Source: Bradyrhizobium sp. ORS 278 (GTDB lineage Bacteria > Pseudomonadota > Alphaproteobacteria > Rhizobiales > Xanthobacteraceae). Taken from it: DNA of 64,000 bases. Of the stretch, positions 45,605-54,750 are shown piece by piece. The stretch spans positions 3,906,001 through 3,970,000 of the forward strand of contig NC_009445.1 of NCBI RefSeq assembly GCF_000026145.1, read 5' to 3'. Positions within the stretch are counted from its first letter, which is position 1. The number at the start of each line of letters is the position of its first letter. Below the pieces are notes generated by a model. That model searched no databases, had not been told where the DNA came from, and was given only the letters and a program-made list of their open reading frames with translations. The position numbers and the translations under genes were made by a program.

Positions 45605-46819
45605 TCAGCCGGCCTTGCGGGACGTGCGCCAGGACGGCGCCAGACCCTCACGCATCGCCAGCCGCCGCAGCGGCCCGATGCCGCCGATCAGATGCATGCC
45701 GACCGCGCGTACCGACTGCATCGGCAGGAGGTCGCTGAGCAGCGAGCGATTGGCGACGTCGATCACGAAGGTACGGCTCAGGATATCGGCGCGGCGCGCG
45801 GCGCCATAGCGGGCGATCACCTGCTGTGCGCCGGGATCCTCGCCGGCCGCCTTGGCCTTGGCCACGACGGCAGCGATGTCGATGCCGTCGCGCAGTCCGA
45901 GATTGAGGCCCTGCGCGCCGATCGGCGGCACCACATGCGCGGCCTCGCCGATCAGAGCGATGCGGTTCTGCGCGTAGCGTTGCGGCCGCTCGATCGCGAG
46001 CGGAAACACATGACGGCCGGGCTCGACATGGACACGGCCGAAGATCGAATGCGATTGCCGCTCGGCCGCCGCCGACAGCGCGTCGTCGTCGAGCCCCTGC
46101 AGTCGCTCCACGTCCTTCGGCGAAGCCACCCATACGACGCTGCAGCGGTCGCCGGGCAACGGTACGAATACGCACGGACCGTGTGGTGTGTGGAATTCCG
46201 TCGAGACGTTATGGTGCGGGCGCGCGTGGCTGATGTTGAACGTCAGCGCCGCCTGCTGCAGCGGACGCCGGCTGACGCCGATGCCGGCCGCCTCGCGGCA
46301 CAGCGAATGCCGGCCGTCGGCGCCAACCACGAGCGCCGCGCTCAGCATGTGGCCGGACGCAGTGGTGACGGTGACCGCATCAATGCCGCTCTGAACGCTT
46401 TCCGCGTCCTCCGCGATCCGCACCAATTCGTTGATCTCGGCGGCGCGCTTTTCAAGCGCTTCGACCAGCACCGCATTGGCGATGTTGTAGCCGAACACGT
46501 CGAGCCCGATCTCCTCGGCGACGAACCGCACCTCGGGCGCGCGGATCAGCCGGCCGGTATCGTCGACCAGCCGCATCGTCTTCAGGCCGGCGGCGCGATC
46601 ACGGCACGACGACCAGACGCCGATCTCGTCGAGAAAATCGACCGAGCCGCCGAGCAGGGCGGTGGTGCGGTTGTCCGCATAGGGGGCATGCCGGGCGACG
46701 AGCGCGGTCCGGGCGCCGGTCTGCGCAAGCGCGATCGCGGCCGCGAGCCCCGCGGGGCCGCCGCCGACGACGATGACGTCGAAGCTGGTGTGTTCGGAGC
46801 TGGTGTCTGCCTGGGTCAT
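45605..46819 (-). CDS. UbiH/UbiF/Coq6-type FAD monooxygenase
   Basis: The ATG at 46819 gives 404 residues. The N-terminus has the Rossmann FAD motif (DVIVVGGGPAGLAAAIALAQTG), then LVVGADGRHS (the DG motif) and, near the C-terminus, ALIGEAAHVVPPIGAQGLNLGLRDG (the GD-type FAD ribose motif). Members hydroxylate the ubiquinone ring, or act on other aromatics. The text is closest to ubiquinone hydroxylases, but which ring position is modified cannot be decided from sequence. It is divergent from pcs, with 118 bases between starts. Confidence 0.87.
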   Translation of the reverse strand: MTQADTSSEHTSFDVIVVGGGPAGLAAAIALAQTGARTALVARHAPYADNRTTALLGGSVDFLDEIGVWSSCRDRAAGLKTMRLVDDTGRLIRAPEVRFVAEEIGLDVFGYNIANAVLVEALEKRAAEINELVRIAEDAESVQSGIDAVTVTTASGHMLSAALVVGADGRHSLCREAAGIGVSRRPLQQAALTFNISHARPHHNVSTEFHTPHGPCVFVPLPGDRCSVVWVASPKDVERLQGLDDDALSAAAERQSHSIFGRVHVEPGRHVFPLAIERPQRYAQNRIALIGEAAHVVPPIGAQGLNLGLRDGIDIAAVVAKAKAAGEDPGAQQVIARYGAARRADILSRTFVIDVANRSLLSDLLPMQSVRAVGMHLIGGIGPLRRLAMREGLAPSWRTSRKAG

Positions 46820-46937
46820 GCCGGAACATTTGACGTTCCCGCCGGCATTTTCAAGAGTGATCCCGCGCGCCTGCGCGGCGCATCGCCGCAAGCGGCGATA
46901 TGCAATTCGCTCCGATTCCTGATAGCAGTGAGCCAGC

Positions 46938-47672
46938 ATGGATCAGGTCAGACCAGAGAGCGCGGTATCCCCGACGCCCGCGCATCGCGCGGCCGCGTTT
47001 TCGGTCCATGTGTTCACGGCGCTTGGCGCCGGCGTCGCGCTGCTTGCCATGCTCGAGGCGGTGCGCGAGCACTGGACCGCGATGTTCTGGTGGCTCGGCG
47101 TCGCGCTGGTCATCGACGGCATCGATGGTCCCTTCGCGCGCTGGCTCGACGTCGTCCATGTGCAGCCGGACTGGTCGGGGGACGTGCTCGATCTCGTCGT
47201 CGACTTCACGACTTATGTGTTCGTGCCGGCCTATGCGATCACCGCAAGCGGCCTGCTGCTGCCGCTGGCAGCACCGGTGATCGGCGTCGGCATCGCGGTG
47301 ACCGGCGCGCTGTATTTCGCCGACCGCCGCATGAAGAGCGACGACAATCATTTCCGAGGCTTCCCCGGCCTGTGGAACATTGCCGCGCTGTATCTGTTCC
47401 TGCTGCATCCCTCGCCGCTGCTCGCCACGCTCGGCCTCGCGCTCCTGATCGCGCTCACCTTTGCACCATTCCACGTCATCCATCCGGTACGCGTGCAGCG
47501 GCTGCGCTGGCTGACGCTGCCGCTGGTCGTGCTGTGGGGCGTGCTGGTGATTTACGCTCTCCGGCAGAACTTCATTGTGCACCCGGCCGTGACGGTCCTG
47601 CTGTGCGCGATCGGCCTTTACATCGTCGCGAGCGACTCCGCGATCCGCCTGTTGAGATCCTTGAAAGCATGA
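46938..47672 (+). CDS. pcs: Phosphatidylcholine synthase
   Basis: Pcs condenses CDP-diacylglycerol with choline to make phosphatidylcholine, a major membrane lipid of rhizobia that is needed for symbiosis in some species. The 244-residue protein has about eight hydrophobic helices and the CDP-alcohol phosphotransferase motif in its Pcs form: DGIDGPFARWLDV, then SGDVLDLVVDF. The last four bases overlap the next start (ATGA), so terC is probably translated with it. Confidence 0.93.
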   Translation: MDQVRPESAVSPTPAHRAAAFSVHVFTALGAGVALLAMLEAVREHWTAMFWWLGVALVIDGIDGPFARWLDVVHVQPDWSGDVLDLVVDFTTYVFVPAYAITASGLLLPLAAPVIGVGIAVTGALYFADRRMKSDDNHFRGFPGLWNIAALYLFLLHPSPLLATLGLALLIALTFAPFHVIHPVRVQRLRWLTLPLVVLWGVLVIYALRQNFIVHPAVTVLLCAIGLYIVASDSAIRLLRSLKA

Positions 47673-48394
47673 TCGACCTTCTCACCAGTCCCGAAGCCTG
47701 GGCGGCTTTGCTGACGCTGACCGCGCTGGAAATCGTTCTCGGCATCGACAACGTCATCTTCCTGTCGGTGATCACCGCGCGCATCCCCGAGCCGCAGTCG
47801 ACGCGCGCCCGGCAGATCGGGCTGGCGCTGGCGCTGATCTTCCGCATCATGCTGCTCAGCGTGCTGGTCTGGCTGATCGGCCTCACCCAGCCGGTATTCT
47901 CGATCGGCAAGCTCGGCTTCTCCTGGCGCGACATCATCCTGATCGGCGGCGGCCTGTTCCTGATCGCCAAGGCGACGCACGAGATCCACGCCGAGGTCGA
48001 GGCCCGGGAGGAGGAGGGGCCGCAGGCCGGCGGGCGCAGCAGCTTCTTCTGGGTGATCGCACAGATCATCGTCATCGATCTCGTGTTTTCGCTCGACTCG
48101 ATCATCACGGCGATCGGCATGGCGCAGGATCTCGAGATCATGATCGCGGCGGTGATCATCGCGGTCGTGATCATGTACGTTTCGTCCGGGCCGGTCGCGC
48201 GCTTCGTCGCCAATCATCCGACCACCAAGATGCTGGCGCTTGCCTTCCTGGTGCTGATCGGCGTCGCGCTGGTGGCCGACGGCTTCGAGTTCCACATCCC
48301 GCGCGGCTACATCTACTTCGCAATCGCCTTCGCACTCGCGGTCGAGGCCTTCAACGTCATGGCCTCGCGCAACCGCAGGAAGCGCCGAGGCTGA
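47669..48394 (+). CDS. TerC-family membrane protein
   Basis: The ATG at 47669 overlaps the pcs stop, giving 241 residues and about seven helices. Family motifs are EIVLGIDNVIFLSV near the N-terminus and DLVFSLDSIITAIGMAQ in the middle, each with a buried Asp, as in TerC/Alx proteins. TerC relatives are linked to tellurite resistance and to manganese export or metal loading of exported proteins. A short basic tail (RNRRKRRG) ends it. Coupling with phosphatidylcholine synthesis is seen in position only; a functional link is unproven. Confidence 0.9.
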   Translation: MIDLLTSPEAWAALLTLTALEIVLGIDNVIFLSVITARIPEPQSTRARQIGLALALIFRIMLLSVLVWLIGLTQPVFSIGKLGFSWRDIILIGGGLFLIAKATHEIHAEVEAREEEGPQAGGRSSFFWVIAQIIVIDLVFSLDSIITAIGMAQDLEIMIAAVIIAVVIMYVSSGPVARFVANHPTTKMLALAFLVLIGVALVADGFEFHIPRGYIYFAIAFALAVEAFNVMASRNRRKRRG

Positions 48395-48596
48395 GACTGA
48401 GGCTGAGGCCGAGATGCCGCCGGGCCGAGTTGACAAGGCTCGCTTGATCGCCTTGGCTTGACGCGCCGGCCGGCCGAAAGCGCGCGCCGGCCCGCGCGAC
48501 GAACCGAATGTCCGCCGAGAATCAGGTAATTATCAAAGCTTCTTGCGCCGGATTCTCAGATGCGGCCGGGAGGGAGTCCGAAGGGGAGATCGCGGG

Positions 48597-49571
48597 ATGG
48601 CCAAGGCGGTGCGCGTGCACAAGGTGGGTGGGCCGGAGGCGCTCGTCTACGAGCCGGTCGATCTGGCCGCCCCCGGGCCGGGCGAGGTCCGCATCCGCCA
48701 GCATGCGATCGGCCTGAACTTCATCGACGTGTATTATCGCACCGGCCTGTACAAGGCGCCTGGTCTTCCATTCGTGGCCGGCAACGAGGCGGCGGGCGAG
48801 GTGATCGCGGTCGGCCCCGGCGTGACGCACTTCCATCCCAGCGACCGCGTCGCCTACTACGAAAATCTGGGCGGCTACGCCACCGAGCGCAACATCGGCT
48901 GGCAGCGCCTGGTCAAGCTGCCCGACCACATCACCTATGAACAGGGCGCCGTGCTGATGCTCAAGGGGTTGACCGTGTGGTACCTGCTGCACAAGACCTT
49001 CAAGGTCGAACCGCATCATCGTGTACTGATCCACGCCGCCGCCGGCGGCATCGGCCTCTTGGCCTGCCAATGGGCGCGCGCGCTCGGCGCGCATGTGATC
49101 GGCACCGTCGGCTCCAAGGCCAAGGCCGATCTCGCGCTCGCCAATGGCTGCGATCACGTCATCCTCTACAATGAAGAGGATTTCGTCGCGCGGGTGAAGC
49201 AGATCAGCCGCGGGGAAGGATGCGACGTGGTCTATGACGGCGTCGGCAAGTCGACCTTCCCGGGATCGCTGTCCTGCCTCAAGCCGCGCGGCCTGTTCGT
49301 CAGCTTCGGCAACGCCTCGGGTCCGGTACCACCATTCTCGATCGCCGAGTTGAACAGCCACGGCTCGCTGTTCGCGACCCGGCCGAAGCTCAACGACTAT
49401 GTCGGCAAGCGCTCGGAACTGCTGGAAGGCGCGGACACGCTGTTCTCCGCGGTGATCAGCGGCAAGCTACACGTGCCGATCAATCACGCCTACGCGCTGA
49501 AGGACGCCGCGCGCGCCCATGCCGATCTCGAGAGCCGCGCCACCACGGGCGCGTCGATCCTGAAGCCGTGA
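48597..49571 (+). CDS. Quinone oxidoreductase (QOR type)
   Basis: The ATG at 48597 is preceded by AAGGGGA and gives 324 residues. It is a zinc-free medium-chain dehydrogenase: the start MAKAVRVHKVGGPEALVYEPV, then GLNFIDVYYRTGLY, and the NADPH site HAAAGGIGLLACQWARALGAHVIGTVGS. QOR-type enzymes reduce quinones with NADPH by one electron. The catalytic-zinc Cys of alcohol dehydrogenases is absent. It converges on the YkgJ-type gene. Confidence 0.93.
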   Translation: MAKAVRVHKVGGPEALVYEPVDLAAPGPGEVRIRQHAIGLNFIDVYYRTGLYKAPGLPFVAGNEAAGEVIAVGPGVTHFHPSDRVAYYENLGGYATERNIGWQRLVKLPDHITYEQGAVLMLKGLTVWYLLHKTFKVEPHHRVLIHAAAGGIGLLACQWARALGAHVIGTVGSKAKADLALANGCDHVILYNEEDFVARVKQISRGEGCDVVYDGVGKSTFPGSLSCLKPRGLFVSFGNASGPVPPFSIAELNSHGSLFATRPKLNDYVGKRSELLEGADTLFSAVISGKLHVPINHAYALKDAARAHADLESRATTGASILKP

Positions 49572-49587
49572 TGCGCGAGGCCGTGGC

Positions 49588-50337
49588 TCAAGCCTCGTCG
49601 CGGAGGGCGGCCTCGTCGCCGGCCGCCCGGCTCCAGAACACCTGATCCGTCTGGGCCGCCATGGCCGGCTCGATCCGCGCCGGCGCGAGGCTATCCTCTC
49701 CGCGGCGCCAGGCGCTCTCGCGCTTGGGATCCTCGAGCGCCAGTGCAAGCCCCTGGTTCAGCTCATAGAGCCCCGAGGCGAGTCCTGCCGAATCCAGCGC
49801 CGCCCGAAGCGAATCCTGCACCAGGCTGCGCAGCGCGACATGCGGCGCCGAGACCGGCACCTCGACATCCCGCCCGGCCATCGCCTGCGCGCAGGCGCGA
49901 CGATCGAACGAGGCATGCCCGCGACAGGCGAGCGGGCGCACCGCATGAATGATGCAGCCGCCGCGGACCACGAATGGACAGGGCTGGCGCAGCGCCATCC
50001 GCTCGGTCTCGCCGAGGCCACGTGTGGTGCGATTGGCCAGTTTGACTCGGCGCGCCAGCGAGCCGAGCGCCGTGGCCGCCATGCGCGTGTCGATCTGGCG
50101 GATGTAGCGGGCGAGCAGAAAGATTTCGGGTGCGGTGGCCGTGACCCGCAGCGCGCAGCATGAGGGACAGCCCTTGGCGCAGGCGAGTGCCGGCAGATGC
50201 GCCGTCTGCGCATCGATGTTGGCTTCGAACAGATCGAAGGCCCGATCGGCCAGCGTGTCCGCCAGGTTCGGCCCGGCGGTCGAGGCAACAAGCGCAGCGA
50301 AACTGCGCTGCAGTTCACGAAAGGCCGCGTCGCTCAT
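49588..50337 (-). CDS. YkgJ-type cysteine-cluster protein
   Basis: I choose the ATG at 50337 because GGAGG is six bases upstream; the ATG two codons earlier abuts that site. The 249-residue protein carries CAKGCPSCC near residue 57 and later CPF...GGCIIH...PLACRGH, a Cys cluster like the zinc- or iron-chelating YkgJ family. The C-terminal third is helical. No partner gene shows its role. The metal and function are unknown. Confidence 0.8.
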   Translation of the reverse strand: MSDAAFRELQRSFAALVASTAGPNLADTLADRAFDLFEANIDAQTAHLPALACAKGCPSCCALRVTATAPEIFLLARYIRQIDTRMAATALGSLARRVKLANRTTRGLGETERMALRQPCPFVVRGGCIIHAVRPLACRGHASFDRRACAQAMAGRDVEVPVSAPHVALRSLVQDSLRAALDSAGLASGLYELNQGLALALEDPKRESAWRRGEDSLAPARIEPAMAAQTDQVFWSRAAGDEAALRDEA

Positions 50338-50457
50338 CCCCATCCTCCGCCATTGCCGTGACGATGAACGCCAGCGGCCGCGGCGCACCCGGCGCGCCGC
50401 GGTCGACAGGAATGAGGCGGAGAGGACGCTCACCGCCTCATTCGAAACGAGCCTCGA

Positions 50458-50739
50458 TCAGGCCGCGACGTCCTTGAGGATCGCCTCGAAGCAGGGGCGG
50501 GGAATGCGGAAGAAGCCGCGGCCGCCGGCGAACGTCTGATAATGCGGACGGGCGACGTCCAGCAGCCGCTCGTACCACTGGTTGGCGGTCAGGCCGGCGG
50601 GCTTCTCGCCGATCATGTTGATGTCGGAATTCGGGAAGAAGCGGACGTGGATCAACACTTCTTCAGTGGCGGCAGCGGGGGCGATGTGGCTGCGCGTGTC
50701 CTCGACGGGCAGCACCCGCGCCAGATTGTCTCTCGCCAT
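50458..50739 (-). CDS. 93-residue hypothetical protein
   Basis: The ATG at 50739 has AAGGAG eight bases upstream. The product is a compact soluble protein (MARDNLARVLPVEDTR..., then LIHVRFFPNSDINMIGEKPAG, and PHYQTFAGGRGFFRIPRP) with mixed strand/helix character. The text looks conserved and not low-complexity, so I believe the gene is real. I do not recognise the family. It is divergent from the luciferase-like gene with 223 bases between. Confidence 0.6.
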   Translation of the reverse strand: MARDNLARVLPVEDTRSHIAPAAATEEVLIHVRFFPNSDINMIGEKPAGLTANQWYERLLDVARPHYQTFAGGRGFFRIPRPCFEAILKDVAA

Positions 50740-50962
50740 ATTTGCATCTCCTTCTTGCGTGCCGACGTCGTTGTCGGCGGGATGATCATCAGCTTGGTCC
50801 GGCAAGCCTCGTCCCTGACGAGCTGATCACATCCCGTACGACGCTATATCCCGTGAGATACAACGTCATGCATCGGATCGCAGGTGTTTGGCCCCGCCAA
50901 GATCGTTGTTCCAAGGGGTATTTGTCTTTGATCTGGGTCAATCGGCTGGAAAGCCGCTGAGG

Positions 50963-51964
50963 ATGTCGGTAGACTTCGGCGTCATGACTCCTGTGCGCAT
51001 TGGCATCTTCTGCCCCTACGACAATCACGGCCACGGCCATGCCGCGGCCATTCAGGCCGAAACCGATCTGGTGCTCAAGGCTGAGGCACTCGCCTTCGAC
51101 GAGGCCTGGATCTCGGAGCATCATTTCGACGCCGGCAGCTCGAGCCCGTCGATCTCTCCGCTGCTCGGCTATCTCGCCGCGCGAACCTCAAGGATCCGTC
51201 TGGGCACGGCGGCCGTGCTGCTGCCGTTCCGCCGGCCCATCGAGGTCGCCGAGGACATCGCCACGATCGACATCCTGAGCAATGGGCGGCTTGATTTCGG
51301 CGTCGCGCGCGGCGGGCCGTTTCCGGAGCAGAACCGGAATTTCGGAGTGCCGCCCGAGGAGACGCGCCCGCGCATGCTCGAGGCGCTGCATCTGATCCAA
51401 CGTCTACTGACGGAGGACGAGGTCTCGCACCACGGCCATTACTTTCGGGTCGATCGTCTCAGGCTGACGCCGCGCCCGCTGCAGCAGCCGGTTCCGACCT
51501 GGATCGCATCGGCCAGCGATGTCGCGCTCGATGACGCGGCCGCGCATGGTCATGGGCTGATGGCCGGGCTGACCTCGACGATCGATGACGTCAGACAGAT
51601 GCTGCGAAGCTATCAGGCACGGCGCCCCGGCGCCGATCCGCGCCTTGCGGTGTCGCGCTTCTATTGCAGCGCTCGGACGCGGGAGGCGGCCATGACCGAG
51701 GCGGCCCCGTTCCTGCAACAATTCTTCGATCGCCGCCGCCGGCTGTCCGCCGCTCCCGGCGCCGAAGTGCCGCCGACCAACGTCGACGGCTTCCTCGCGC
51801 GCTCACTGATCGGCAGCCATGACGAGGTCCGCGCCAAGCTCGTCGAGCTCGCCACGGCTGGCCCGCGCAGCGTGCTGCTGGTCCCGACCAGCACCGACGC
51901 GCTGCGCCGCTGCGAGCTGCTCGAAACGTTCCGCACCCACGTCCTGGAGGGGCGGCCCGGCTGA
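50963..51964 (+). CDS. LLM-class flavin-dependent oxidoreductase
   Basis: The product (333 residues from the ATG at 50963, or 326 from 50984) is a luciferase-like monooxygenase of the bacterial TIM-barrel type: VRIGIFCPYDNHGHG, then LAFDEAWISEHHF, RLGTAAVLLPFRRPIEVAEDIATIDILSNGRLDFGVARGG and ETRPRMLEALHLI. Such enzymes use reduced FMN or F420 and oxygen on various substrates, including sulfonates and alkanes. The substrate is unknown. It converges on the aminotransferase gene. Confidence 0.9.
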   Translation: MSVDFGVMTPVRIGIFCPYDNHGHGHAAAIQAETDLVLKAEALAFDEAWISEHHFDAGSSSPSISPLLGYLAARTSRIRLGTAAVLLPFRRPIEVAEDIATIDILSNGRLDFGVARGGPFPEQNRNFGVPPEETRPRMLEALHLIQRLLTEDEVSHHGHYFRVDRLRLTPRPLQQPVPTWIASASDVALDDAAAHGHGLMAGLTSTIDDVRQMLRSYQARRPGADPRLAVSRFYCSARTREAAMTEAAPFLQQFFDRRRRLSAAPGAEVPPTNVDGFLARSLIGSHDEVRAKLVELATAGPRSVLLVPTSTDALRRCELLETFRTHVLEGRPG

Positions 51965-51993
51965 CGCGGCACCGCCGCTTTGGACCAGCCTGC

Positions 51994-53190
51994 TCAGGCC
52001 ACGCAGCGCGCCGCGCCGGTCTTGGTCAGGATGCCATCCAGCATCTCGATCATCGCCGCGATCTCGTCGCGCGTGACGTTGAGCGCCGGCATGAAGCGCA
52101 GCGTATCCGGCCGGGGCGCGTTCAAGAGCAGGCCGAGTTCGAATGCATGCGCCACGATCGAGGGAGCGATCGGCCTGACGACGTCGAGCGCCAGCAGCAG
52201 GCCGTGACCGCGCACCTGGCCCAGGCCGTGCCGCGCCGACAAACGCTGCAGCTCGCTTTCCAGATAGAGGCCGTTGTCGGTCACGGCCTTGAGAAACTCC
52301 GGCTTGGCGACGATGTCGAGGATGGCGAGGCCGGCCGCACACATCAGCGGGTTGCCGTTGAAGGTGCCTCCCTGATCGCCATGCTCGAAGCAGGACGCCT
52401 CGCTGGTCGCGAGCAGGGCGGCGAGCGGGACGCCGCCGCCGATGCCCTTGCCGAGCGTCATGATGTCCGGAAGGACGTCGGCATGCTCATAGCCGAACAG
52501 CTTGCCGGTCCGGCCCATCCCGGTCTGGATCTCGTCGACGATCAGCAGCAGGCCGTGCCTGGTGGTGAGCGTCTGCAGCTGCTGCAGGAACTTGTCCGTC
52601 GCCGGCCACACGCCGGCTTCGCCCTGGATCGGCTCCAGCATGATCGCGACGGTGCTGTCGGAGACCAGCGCCTCGACCGAGGCGATATCGTTCAGGCGCG
52701 CCTTGGGGAAGCCCGGCACCTTCGGCTCGAACAGCGGCTCGAACGCCTTCTTGCCGGAGGCTGACATGGTGGCGAGCGTCCGGCCATGAAAGCCGCCCTC
52801 GAAGGTGATGATCTCATAGGCGCCGTTCTTGCGCAGCGCGCCGTACTTGCGCGCCAGCTTGATGGCGCCCTCATTGGCCTCCGCGCCCGAGTTCGCGAAG
52901 AACACCTGGTCGAAGCAGGAGCGCTCGGTGAGTGCTTTCGCCAGTTGCAGGCTGGTGTCGTTGAAACAGGCCGGGCTCGGTGTGATCAGCCGGGCCGCCT
53001 GGTCCGCGAGCGCCTTGGCTAGCTCGGGCGGGGCATGGCCGAGCGTATTTACCGCCCAGCCCTGGATGAAGTCGAGATAGCGCTTGCCGCCGTCGTCCCA
53101 CAGCCAGGAGCCCTTGCCCTGGACGAAGACGGTGCGCGGACGCGCCGTGATCTCCATCAGAGCGTCGTACGGATGCGAGGCGGTCAGCAT
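51994..53190 (-). CDS. argD: ArgD-like class III aminotransferase (acetylornithine/succinyl-DAP type)
   Basis: The ATG at 53190 has AGGAGA six bases upstream, giving 398 residues. The PLP enzyme shows class III motifs: [34 protein letters not shown], the Asp in [12 protein letters not shown], and the PLP Lys in TLGKGIGGG. Length and text fit acetylornithine aminotransferase (ArgD), which makes acetylornithine for arginine synthesis and can also act in lysine synthesis. It is not followed by argF, the usual partner. Its upstream region has a leader-peptide-like ORF, a promoter and a terminator hairpin, so attenuation is a candidate control. Another omega-type aminotransferase role cannot be excluded. 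Confidence 0.85.
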   Translation of the reverse strand: MLTASHPYDALMEITARPRTVFVQGKGSWLWDDGGKRYLDFIQGWAVNTLGHAPPELAKALADQAARLITPSPACFNDTSLQLAKALTERSCFDQVFFANSGAEANEGAIKLARKYGALRKNGAYEIITFEGGFHGRTLATMSASGKKAFEPLFEPKVPGFPKARLNDIASVEALVSDSTVAIMLEPIQGEAGVWPATDKFLQQLQTLTTRHGLLLIVDEIQTGMGRTGKLFGYEHADVLPDIMTLGKGIGGGVPLAALLATSEASCFEHGDQGGTFNGNPLMCAAGLAILDIVAKPEFLKAVTDNGLYLESELQRLSARHGLGQVRGHGLLLALDVVRPIAPSIVAHAFELGLLLNAPRPDTLRFMPALNVTRDEIAAMIEMLDGILTKTGAARCVA

Positions 53191-53224
53191 GGTCGGTCTC
53201 CTGTGCTCGAGGGGAAGGTGGGGG

Positions 53225-53268
53225 CGCAAAAGCGAGAAGGCCGCTCCTTTGCGGGAGCGGCCTTCTCG
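53225..53268 (-). terminator. Strong hairpin/attenuator candidate upstream of argD-like gene
   Basis: A perfect 15-bp inverted repeat (53233-53247 with 53254-53268) with a 6-base loop lies between the leader ORF and the aminotransferase start. On the minus strand it is followed by GCTTTTG. Reading on the plus strand it has no T-run, so it terminates minus-strand transcription, that is, transcripts heading into the aminotransferase gene. Confidence 0.75.
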
Positions 53269-53296
53269 AAAACCTGGAGCTGATGAGCTTAACTGA

Positions 53297-53389
53297 TCAG
53301 CAACGTCTTCGGACATGGCGCGCCCCGACATCGTCACGGCGGTGACGACGGCAAACGGCGGCGCGGCGGTTGGTCCGGTTGAAGATCAT
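53297..53389 (-). CDS. Arginine-rich 30-residue leader peptide candidate
   Basis: On the minus strand an ATG at 53389 opens a 30-residue frame ending in TGA, of which 11 residues are Arg. The frame starts [20 protein letters not shown] and its last codons before the final Cys are CGA AGA CGT, the first two being rare in this GC-rich genome. The predicted transcription start coincides with the ATG, so the message would be leaderless, as described for trpL of Sinorhizobium. It precedes a 15-bp terminator and a gene of arginine synthesis. Out-of-frame text in this genome is often Arg-rich, which lowers the weight of composition alone. Confidence 0.4.
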   Translation of the reverse strand: MIFNRTNRRAAVCRRHRRDDVGARHVRRRC

Positions 53390-53395
53390 GTAGCG

Positions 53396-53425
53396 GCCAT
53401 ACAGGGAAACCGGGAGGGCTGTCAA
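53396..53425 (-). promoter_or_regulatory. Sigma-70-type promoter for the leader/argD-like unit
   Basis: On the minus strand TTGACA (53425-53420) and TATGGC (53401-53396) are 18 bases apart; shifted by one, GTATGG gives 17. The -10 is followed by six bases and then the ATG at 53389, so transcription should begin at or next to the start codon. Confidence 0.55.
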
Positions 53426-53615
53426 CATACGGCGTTGCCGGGATCGTGTGAGCGAGGCGGCCGAGCTCGCTCGTTGGGTGAGCACATCACATCCGGCTGG
53501 CGCAACAGCAACCGGGATAGTCCTGGCGTGCAACCCTTTAGTTCAATTTTTACCAAACATTTAGCGGCAGGATTTACCGTGCTGTCGGATCAAACCCTCC
53601 CGCTCAGGACGAGCG

Positions 53616-54743
53616 ATGCCAAACCCGCATCTTTCCATCGCCGATGAAGTCCAGGCGGCGATCGCCACCGGCTCAGCCGAACGCTGCTCCGGCGTGGCCG
53701 AGCGGGTGGCATCGCTGTTCATCGCATCCGCGGGCAACATGGACGTCGAGCAGCACGCTCTGTTCGCCGACGTGTTCGAACGTCTGGTCAACACGATCGA
53801 GCTGCGGGCTCTGGCGGACGTCGGTGCGCGGATCGCGCTCGCCGAGCTCAGCGCCCAGCTCGCGCCAGTGCCGCAGACGCCCGTCACCGTCATCCGGCGG
53901 CTCGCGCATCACGACGACATCGCCGTCGCCGGCCCGGTGCTCTCGGAGTCGCCGCGGCTCAGCAATGACGATCTGATCGAGATTGCCGGCAGTTGTGGCG
54001 AGAGGCACCTGATCGCGATCGCCGGGCGCTGGTGGCTTCAGGAGGTGGTGACCGACGCGCTGCTGGCCCGGCGCTTTCCGAGCGTCAGCCGCAAGCTGAT
54101 GAAGAACCCGGGCGCTCGCATTTCGGCGGCCGGCTTCTCCATCATCCTGGCGCAGGCGGCCGGCGATCCCGAGCTGGCCATTGCCACGGGCATTCGCGCC
54201 GATCTGCCGGCCGCGCTGCGCCGGGCCTTGTTGCAGGGCGCAAGCGAGGCGGTGAAAACGAGGCTGCTCGCCTCGGCGCCGCCACACCTCTACGAGGAGA
54301 TTCGTGGCGCGATCGCCTCGGCGACGGCGGATACGGACCGGGATATGTCGCGTTGCCGCGACTTCGGCGGGGCCAAGCTGACCATCGGGCAGCTGCGTCA
54401 GAGCGGCAAGCTCAACGAGGCCATGCTGTTCGATTTCGCGCGGCAGCGGCGCTACACGGAGACCATTGCGGCGATCGCGGAGCTGGCGAAATGCAGCATC
54501 GAGCTCGTGCGCCCGCTGATGCAGAGCCTGCGCAGCGATGGCATCCTCGTGCCCTGCAAGGCGGCAGGACTAAGTTGGACCACTGTCGCAGCAATCCTCG
54601 ACAGCCGTTTCGTTTCCGGCGCGACCAAACCGGACGAGCTGACGAAGCTGAAGGCCAAATATCTCGAGCTCACGCTCGACGAGGCGACACGGCTCATCAA
54701 GCTGTGGAACGTCAGAGCGGGCTCGTCGGCGAGCGGTGCATGA
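53616..54743 (+). CDS. DUF2336 domain protein
   Basis: The 375-residue protein is almost wholly helical with repeated Ala/Leu-rich segments (ADVFERLVNTIELRALADVGARIALAELSAQLAP, HDDIAVAGPVLSESPRLSNDDLIEIA). This HEAT-like pattern with the phrase VAGPVLSESPRLSNDDL is the mark of DUF2336 proteins of alphaproteobacteria. It has no signal peptide or membrane helix. Function is not established; a helical scaffold for protein binding is plausible. Its end lies eight bases from the stop of the convergent rimO gene. The 190 bases upstream (53426-53615) hold no gene. Confidence 0.85.
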   Translation: MPNPHLSIADEVQAAIATGSAERCSGVAERVASLFIASAGNMDVEQHALFADVFERLVNTIELRALADVGARIALAELSAQLAPVPQTPVTVIRRLAHHDDIAVAGPVLSESPRLSNDDLIEIAGSCGERHLIAIAGRWWLQEVVTDALLARRFPSVSRKLMKNPGARISAAGFSIILAQAAGDPELAIATGIRADLPAALRRALLQGASEAVKTRLLASAPPHLYEEIRGAIASATADTDRDMSRCRDFGGAKLTIGQLRQSGKLNEAMLFDFARQRRYTETIAAIAELAKCSIELVRPLMQSLRSDGILVPCKAAGLSWTTVAAILDSRFVSGATKPDELTKLKAKYLELTLDEATRLIKLWNVRAGSSASGA

Positions 54744-54750
54744 GCCGGGA

